The notes under the pieces are model-generated. The model worked only from the letters and a program-made list of their open reading frames with translations, was not told the DNA's origin and did not search any database. The position numbers and the translations under genes are program-made. Shown piece by piece: positions 61,009 through 64,000 of a DNA stretch of 64,000 bases. This DNA comes from Brevundimonas subvibrioides (GTDB lineage Bacteria > Pseudomonadota > Alphaproteobacteria > Caulobacterales > Caulobacteraceae), in NCBI RefSeq assembly GCF_027271155.1, contig NZ_CP114542.1:2899001-2963000 (forward strand). Direction: 5' to 3'. How positions within the stretch are numbered: position 1 is the first letter of the stretch; every line of letters starts with the position of its first letter.

Positions 61009-61518
61009 ATGTCCGACAAGACCCTGACTGCCGACGAAGCCAAGGACCATTTCTGGAAGGCCCTGAAGGACTCCAACACCGGTCTGCTGGGCCTCGACCA
61101 GGCCGGCTATCACGCCCAGCCCATGACCGCCTTCCGCGAGGAAGAGACCGGCACGATCTGGTTCTTCACCCGCGACGACACCGACCTGGCCCGGGATGCC
61201 GGGATCGGCGGCGGCCAGAACGCCATGTTCCACTATGGATCGAAGGACCAGAAGGTCTGGGCCTGCATCCACGGGGAACTGTCCGTCCACGGCCCGGACC
61301 GCACCCTCATCGACCGCCACTGGAACCCGGTCCTCGCCGCCTGGTATCCCGAGGGCAAGGACGATCCTCACCTGACCATCCTGCGCTTCGACGGCGACGA
61401 CGGCCGGGTGTGGGTGTCAGACGGCGGTCTGCTCACCTTCGCCTTCGAGATCGCCAAAGCCAACCTGACGAAGACCCTGCCCGACGCCGGCGGCGTGGCG
61501 AACGTGAATCTTCAATAG
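61009..61518 (+). CDS. Pyridoxamine 5'-phosphate oxidase family protein (general stress protein 26 type)
   Basis: A 169-aa flavin-binding split-barrel protein. The segments MTAFREEETGTIWFFTRDDT, KVWACIHGELSVHGPDRTLI, HWNPVLAAWYPEGKDDPHLT and LRFDGDDGRVWVSDGGLLTF match the general stress protein family, whose members bind FMN or FAD rather than act in B6 synthesis. AAGGAG gives a strong ribosome site. It is followed by a long hairpin at 61546-61571. Confidence 0.88.
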   Translation: MSDKTLTADEAKDHFWKALKDSNTGLLGLDQAGYHAQPMTAFREEETGTIWFFTRDDTDLARDAGIGGGQNAMFHYGSKDQKVWACIHGELSVHGPDRTLIDRHWNPVLAAWYPEGKDDPHLTILRFDGDDGRVWVSDGGLLTFAFEIAKANLTKTLPDAGGVANVNLQ

Positions 61519-61545
61519 TTGATCGGCCGCTCACCGACGGCTGCA

Positions 61546-61571
61546 GGGGCGTTGCGTGAGCGCGACGCCCC
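61546..61571 (+). terminator. Hairpin after the PNPOx-like gene
   Basis: GGGGCGTTGCG (61546-61556), loop TGAG, CGCGACGCCCC (61561-61571): an 11-bp stem with one G-U pair, followed by TTGTCTGTT. It probably ends the upstream transcript, and speaks against the TTG at 61572 as start of the next gene. Confidence 0.6.
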
Positions 61572-61613
61572 TTGTCTGTTGACGCGACCCAGGTTCGGAG
61601 CATCCTCGCTGAC

Positions 61614-61973
61614 ATGGCCTCGCCCGACGACCTTGCCCGGATCGCGCTGTCCCTGCCCGGGGTCGTCGGGGAAGGCGTCGACTTCGCGATCGGCAGGAAG
61701 GCGATTTGCTGGACCTATCTGGCGCGCGCAACGCCCAGGGGCCGCCGGGAACCGGTGGACGGCGTCGTGGCCATCCGCTGCGATCTGACCGCCAAGGAGA
61801 TGCTGATCGCCACGGTCCCGGACCGATTTTTCGACGACGATCACTACCGGGGCTATCCCGCCGTGCTCGCCCGGCTGGATGCGCTGGACCCCTCCGAACT
61901 GGCCGGATTGCTCCAGACGGCGTGGAGTCTTCAGGCCCCGGCCCGACTGAAGAAAACGCCTCGCGAACCCTAA
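61614..61973 (+). CDS. MmcQ/YjbR family DNA-binding-like protein
   Basis: A 119-aa CyaY-like double-wing protein. The start [20 protein letters not shown] is typical of MmcQ/YjbR, followed by [50 protein letters not shown] and [14 protein letters not shown]. Function is unknown. ATG at 61614 was preferred over an in-frame TTG at 61572, which abuts a hairpin; both lack a good ribosome site. Its TAA shares a 4-nt overlap with the convergent argF stop. Confidence 0.8.
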   Translation: MASPDDLARIALSLPGVVGEGVDFAIGRKAICWTYLARATPRGRREPVDGVVAIRCDLTAKEMLIATVPDRFFDDDHYRGYPAVLARLDALDPSELAGLLQTAWSLQAPARLKKTPREP

Positions 61974-62884
61974 CCCGCGAAGCACCAGGCCAGCACGGCC
62001 TTCTGGGCGTGGATGCGGTTCTCGGCCTCGTCCCAGACCAGGGAGCGCGGCCCGTCGATCACGGCGTCGGTCACCTCCTCGCCCCGGTGGGCAGGCAGGC
62101 AGTGCAGGAAGACCGCGTCCGGGTCGGCCAGGTCCATCAGGGCCTCATCGACGGTGTAGCTCTCGAAGGCGTGCAGGCGCGCCTCGTAGTCGCCGTCCCC
62201 CATCGATACCCAGGTATCGGTGACCACGACGTCGGCTCCGCGCACGGCGTCCTTCGGATCGCTGGTCAGGGTCACGGCATTGCCGCCCCTGGCCAGGTCG
62301 TGCAGGTCCGGGTGATACTCGGCCGGGCAGGCGACGTTCAGGTGGAAGCCCAGCTTCGGGGCCGCGTGCATGAAGCTGTGGCAGACGTTGTTGCCGTCGC
62401 CGATCCAGGCGATCGTCCGGCCCTCGATCGGGCCGCGCTGTTCCTCGATCGTCATGATGTCGGCCAGGATCTGGCAGGGATGCGAGCGGTCGGTCAGGCC
62501 GTTGACGACAGGCACGGTGGCGACGCGGGCGAACCGCTCGACGTCCTCATGGCTGTTGGCGCGGATCATCACCGCATCGACCATCCGCGACAACACCCGG
62601 GCGGTGTCCTCGACCGGCTCGCCACGCCCCAGCTGCATGTCGCCGGCGTTGGCGATGATCGAGGCCCCGCCCAGCTGGCGGATGGCGGCGTCGAAGCTGA
62701 ACCGCGTGCGGGTCGAGTTCTTCTCGAAGATCATCGCCAGAACGCGATCCTTCGCGGGCGCATCGGCGTCGACCCAGCCCTGGGGCTTGCCCCTGCGGGC
62801 CGCCTTGCGCGCATGGGCGTCGTCGAGGATGGCGCGGAGATCGGCGGCTTCAAGCCGATGGATGTCGAGGAAGTGGCGGGTCAT
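61970..62884 (-). CDS. argF: Ornithine carbamoyltransferase
   Basis: A 304-aa transcarbamylase that makes citrulline from ornithine and carbamoyl phosphate. The carbamoyl phosphate site is [20 protein letters not shown], with [20 protein letters not shown] (HPxQ) and the ornithine loops [14 protein letters not shown] and [14 protein letters not shown]. Length is normal. It follows argD and a GxxExxY gene on the same strand; the argD-argF order is typical of alphaproteobacteria. Confidence 0.97.
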   Translation of the reverse strand: MTRHFLDIHRLEAADLRAILDDAHARKAARRGKPQGWVDADAPAKDRVLAMIFEKNSTRTRFSFDAAIRQLGGASIIANAGDMQLGRGEPVEDTARVLSRMVDAVMIRANSHEDVERFARVATVPVVNGLTDRSHPCQILADIMTIEEQRGPIEGRTIAWIGDGNNVCHSFMHAAPKLGFHLNVACPAEYHPDLHDLARGGNAVTLTSDPKDAVRGADVVVTDTWVSMGDGDYEARLHAFESYTVDEALMDLADPDAVFLHCLPAHRGEEVTDAVIDGPRSLVWDEAENRIHAQKAVLAWCFAG

Positions 62885-62916
62885 GAATGCCAATCTGGGT
62901 GCGGGGGAAGGAGGTT

Positions 62917-63416
62917 CATCACAACGGGCACAACGAAGAACACAATGGACACGACGCGACCGAACGCGGATCAAGATCATCGAAAGGGGTCAACGGACAA
63001 GCCGGCGAAAGCCGTCCTTCAGTCTGAGCGTATTGAAGTTGATCAAGAAGCCCAGCCGCACCTTGGAAAAGCGAAGGTAGGTCAGGAGCTGGGCCGTATG
63101 GATCGACGCCAGGGTGTCGATCGCCTTGACCTCGACGATCACCTTCCGATCCACGAGGAGGTCAAGCCGGAAACCGACATCAAGCCGCTCTCCCTGGTAG
63201 GCCACGGGGACGCCGACCTGCCGCTCCACGGACAGGCCAGCGCGGGTCAGGTCCTGCGCCAGGCAATGCTCGTAGACCGACTCGAGCAGGCCCGGACCGA
63301 GTTCACGATGAACCGCGAAAGCGGCATCCATCACGGCACGCCCGACGCTATTCACATCTGCCGAAACCGCCTCGGTCTCGTTGTGTTCGTCGTGCATCGT
63401 TGTGCTCGTTGTGATG
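62917..63416. mobile_element. GxxExxY cassette with inverted-repeat ends in the arginine operon
   Basis: CATCACAACGGGCACAACGA (62917-62936) is matched in 19 of 20 positions by the inverted copy at 63397-63416 (TCGTTGTGCTCGTTGTGATG). The pair encloses the GxxExxY gene; one arm abuts its start codon. The 500-bp unit sits 17 nt after argD and 32 nt before argF. In RNA the arms would form a 20-bp stem. No transposase is present, so it is either a non-autonomous mobile unit or an intervening-sequence-like hairpin. Confidence 0.6.
62990..63397 (-). CDS. GxxExxY protein (PD-(D/E)XK nuclease-like)
   Basis: A 135-aa protein. The name motif is [17 protein letters not shown], preceded by [15 protein letters not shown] nuclease-like core follows: [20 protein letters not shown] and [20 protein letters not shown], with the D-x(n)-E-x-K arrangement of the PDDEXK_3 family, and the usual ending [20 protein letters not shown]. 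No biological role is established for the family. It lies between argD and argF inside a pair of inverted repeats, which suggests arrival as a cassette. Confidence 0.9.
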   Translation of the reverse strand: MHDEHNETEAVSADVNSVGRAVMDAAFAVHRELGPGLLESVYEHCLAQDLTRAGLSVERQVGVPVAYQGERLDVGFRLDLLVDRKVIVEVKAIDTLASIHTAQLLTYLRFSKVRLGFLINFNTLRLKDGFRRLVR

Positions 63417-63433
63417 AAACCTGACCCCCCGAT

Positions 63434-64000
63434 CTAGGCCGCCATCTTGCCCCGCGCCGCCTCGCAGGTGCGTTCCAGCCGTTCGACGGCGTCGCGCGCC
63501 TCGTCGAGCGTCAGGTTCAGCGGCGGCAGCATGCGCACGCAGTTGTCGCCGCCACCTGCGATCAGCAGATGCTGTCCGTCGCGCGCCCAGCCCATGAACT
63601 CGCGATTGTTGGGCTTGAGCTTCAACCCGATCAGCAGCCCCTTGCCGCGCACATCCTCGATCACGTCGGGGAAGCGCTCTTTCAGGCCGTGCAGCTGCTG
63701 CTTCAGATAGCCGGCGATCTCGTTGACGTTGCCCAGGATCTCGGGCGTGTTGATCGCGTTGAACGCCGCCAGTCCGACCGCCATGGCCAGGGGATTGCCG
63801 CCGAAGGTCGAGCCGTGCGCGCCCACCGTCATGCCCCTGGCCGCCTCGGTGGTCGCCAGGCAGGCCCCGATCGGGAAGCCGCCACCCAGGGCCTTGGCCA
63901 CGGCCATGATATCCGGGGCCATGCCGGCCCATTCGTGGGCCCACAGCTTGCCCGACCGGCCCATGCCGCACTGGACCTCGTCGAAGATGATCAGCACGCC
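63434..64000 (-). CDS. argD: Acetylornithine aminotransferase (5' part outside window)
   Basis: The last 188 residues of a class III PLP aminotransferase. The PLP aspartate lies in LIIFDEVQCGMGRSGKLWAH and the PLP lysine in IMAVAKALGGGFPIGACLAT, followed by TVGAHGSTFGGNPLAMAVGL, GKGLLIGLKLK and MLPPLNLTLDEARDAVERL. It makes N-acetylornithine in arginine synthesis (and can serve lysine synthesis). It runs off the right end of the window. Its stop is 17 nt from the inverted repeat of the GxxExxY cassette. Confidence 0.95.
   Translation of the reverse strand, partial: GVLIIFDEVQCGMGRSGKLWAHEWAGMAPDIMAVAKALGGGFPIGACLATTEAARGMTVGAHGSTFGGNPLAMAVGLAAFNAINTPEILGNVNEIAGYLKQQLHGLKERFPDVIEDVRGKGLLIGLKLKPNNREFMGWARDGQHLLIAGGGDNCVRMLPPLNLTLDEARDAVERLERTCEAARGKMAA

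Noticed and set aside
61572..61613. TTG at 61572 as start of the MmcQ-like gene
   Set aside because: It directly abuts an 11-bp hairpin with no ribosome site; the family N-terminus begins at the ATG at 61614.
62917..63416. Group II intron or insertion sequence around the GxxExxY gene
   Set aside because: No reverse transcriptase, no transposase, no intron domain V seen; only short inverted repeats and one small gene.

Overview
The window is high-GC alphaproteobacterial DNA, most likely from Brevundimonas or a close relative in the Caulobacteraceae. This rests on a full-length podJ with a CtrA-type box and a GANTC site at its start, cpdR, an OmpA with a long proline linker, ligase-associated lhr/pdeM, and many TonB/MFS catabolic genes. 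Nearly all of it is densely packed chromosomal DNA with no phage or insertion sequence. Genes are often coupled by 4-nt start/stop overlaps (ATGA, GTGA, TTGA), and four convergent pairs share a 4-nt overlapping stop.

Layout. 1-2.1 kb: 5' part of a capsule export (KpsS-like) gene, preceded by a 24-codon leader ORF, then an OmpA porin. 2.3-4.6 kb: short-chain dehydrogenase and thiolase. 4.7-8.7 kb: trehalose operon otsB-GH15-otsA. 8.8-11.3 kb: Kdo precursor isomerase KpsF/KdsD, a 41-codon ORF and a GT4 glycosyltransferase. 11.2-15.2 kb: luciferase-like oxidoreductase, ppa, DUF599 protein, a strong small-RNA candidate (13800-13880, suhB/mmgR-like), N-formylglutamate amidohydrolase, cpdR. 15.3 kb: tRNA-Val(GAC). 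15.5-26 kb: tryptophan 2,3-dioxygenase, then a catabolic block with two minus-strand operons (AraC - FadR-type GntR - MFS - mannitol/fructuronate dehydrogenase; TonB receptor - FAD-linked 2-hydroxyacid oxidase) that share a 15-bp palindrome, plus a carboxylesterase. 26.1 kb: tRNA-Arg(ACG). 26.3-30.3 kb: gamma-glutamyltransferase, orphan histidine kinase, TVP38-like membrane protein.

30.4-33.7 kb: rpmH-rnpA-yidC-engB, with a palindromic repeat wedged between rpmH and rnpA. 33.9-38.2 kb: cobT-like gene, phytase-esterase-like protein, small secreted protein, coq7, dsbB. 38.3-47.6 kb: recQ, hpt, zinc-ribbon protein, ftsE-ftsX-ydcF-plsC, hisC with a chorismate-mutase-like gene and a DUF2125 gene. 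47.8-55.3 kb: small Cys-rich ORF between repeat copies, DinG-like helicase, Phd/VapC toxin-antitoxin pair, lhr (with a small palindrome inside its reading frame) and pdeM. 55.3-60.6 kb: DUF3429, TIGR02186 and TauE/SafE operon, then podJ. 60.7-64 kb: small membrane protein, PNPOx-like stress protein, MmcQ-like protein, then argD(partial)-[GxxExxY cassette with inverted-repeat ends]-argF.

The most notable items are the candidate GntR regulon defined by ACCTATC-N-GATAGGT, the GxxExxY cassette inside the arginine operon, the small RNA, and dispersed palindromes that have become part of coding regions. All calls come from reading the sequence; no database search was possible.
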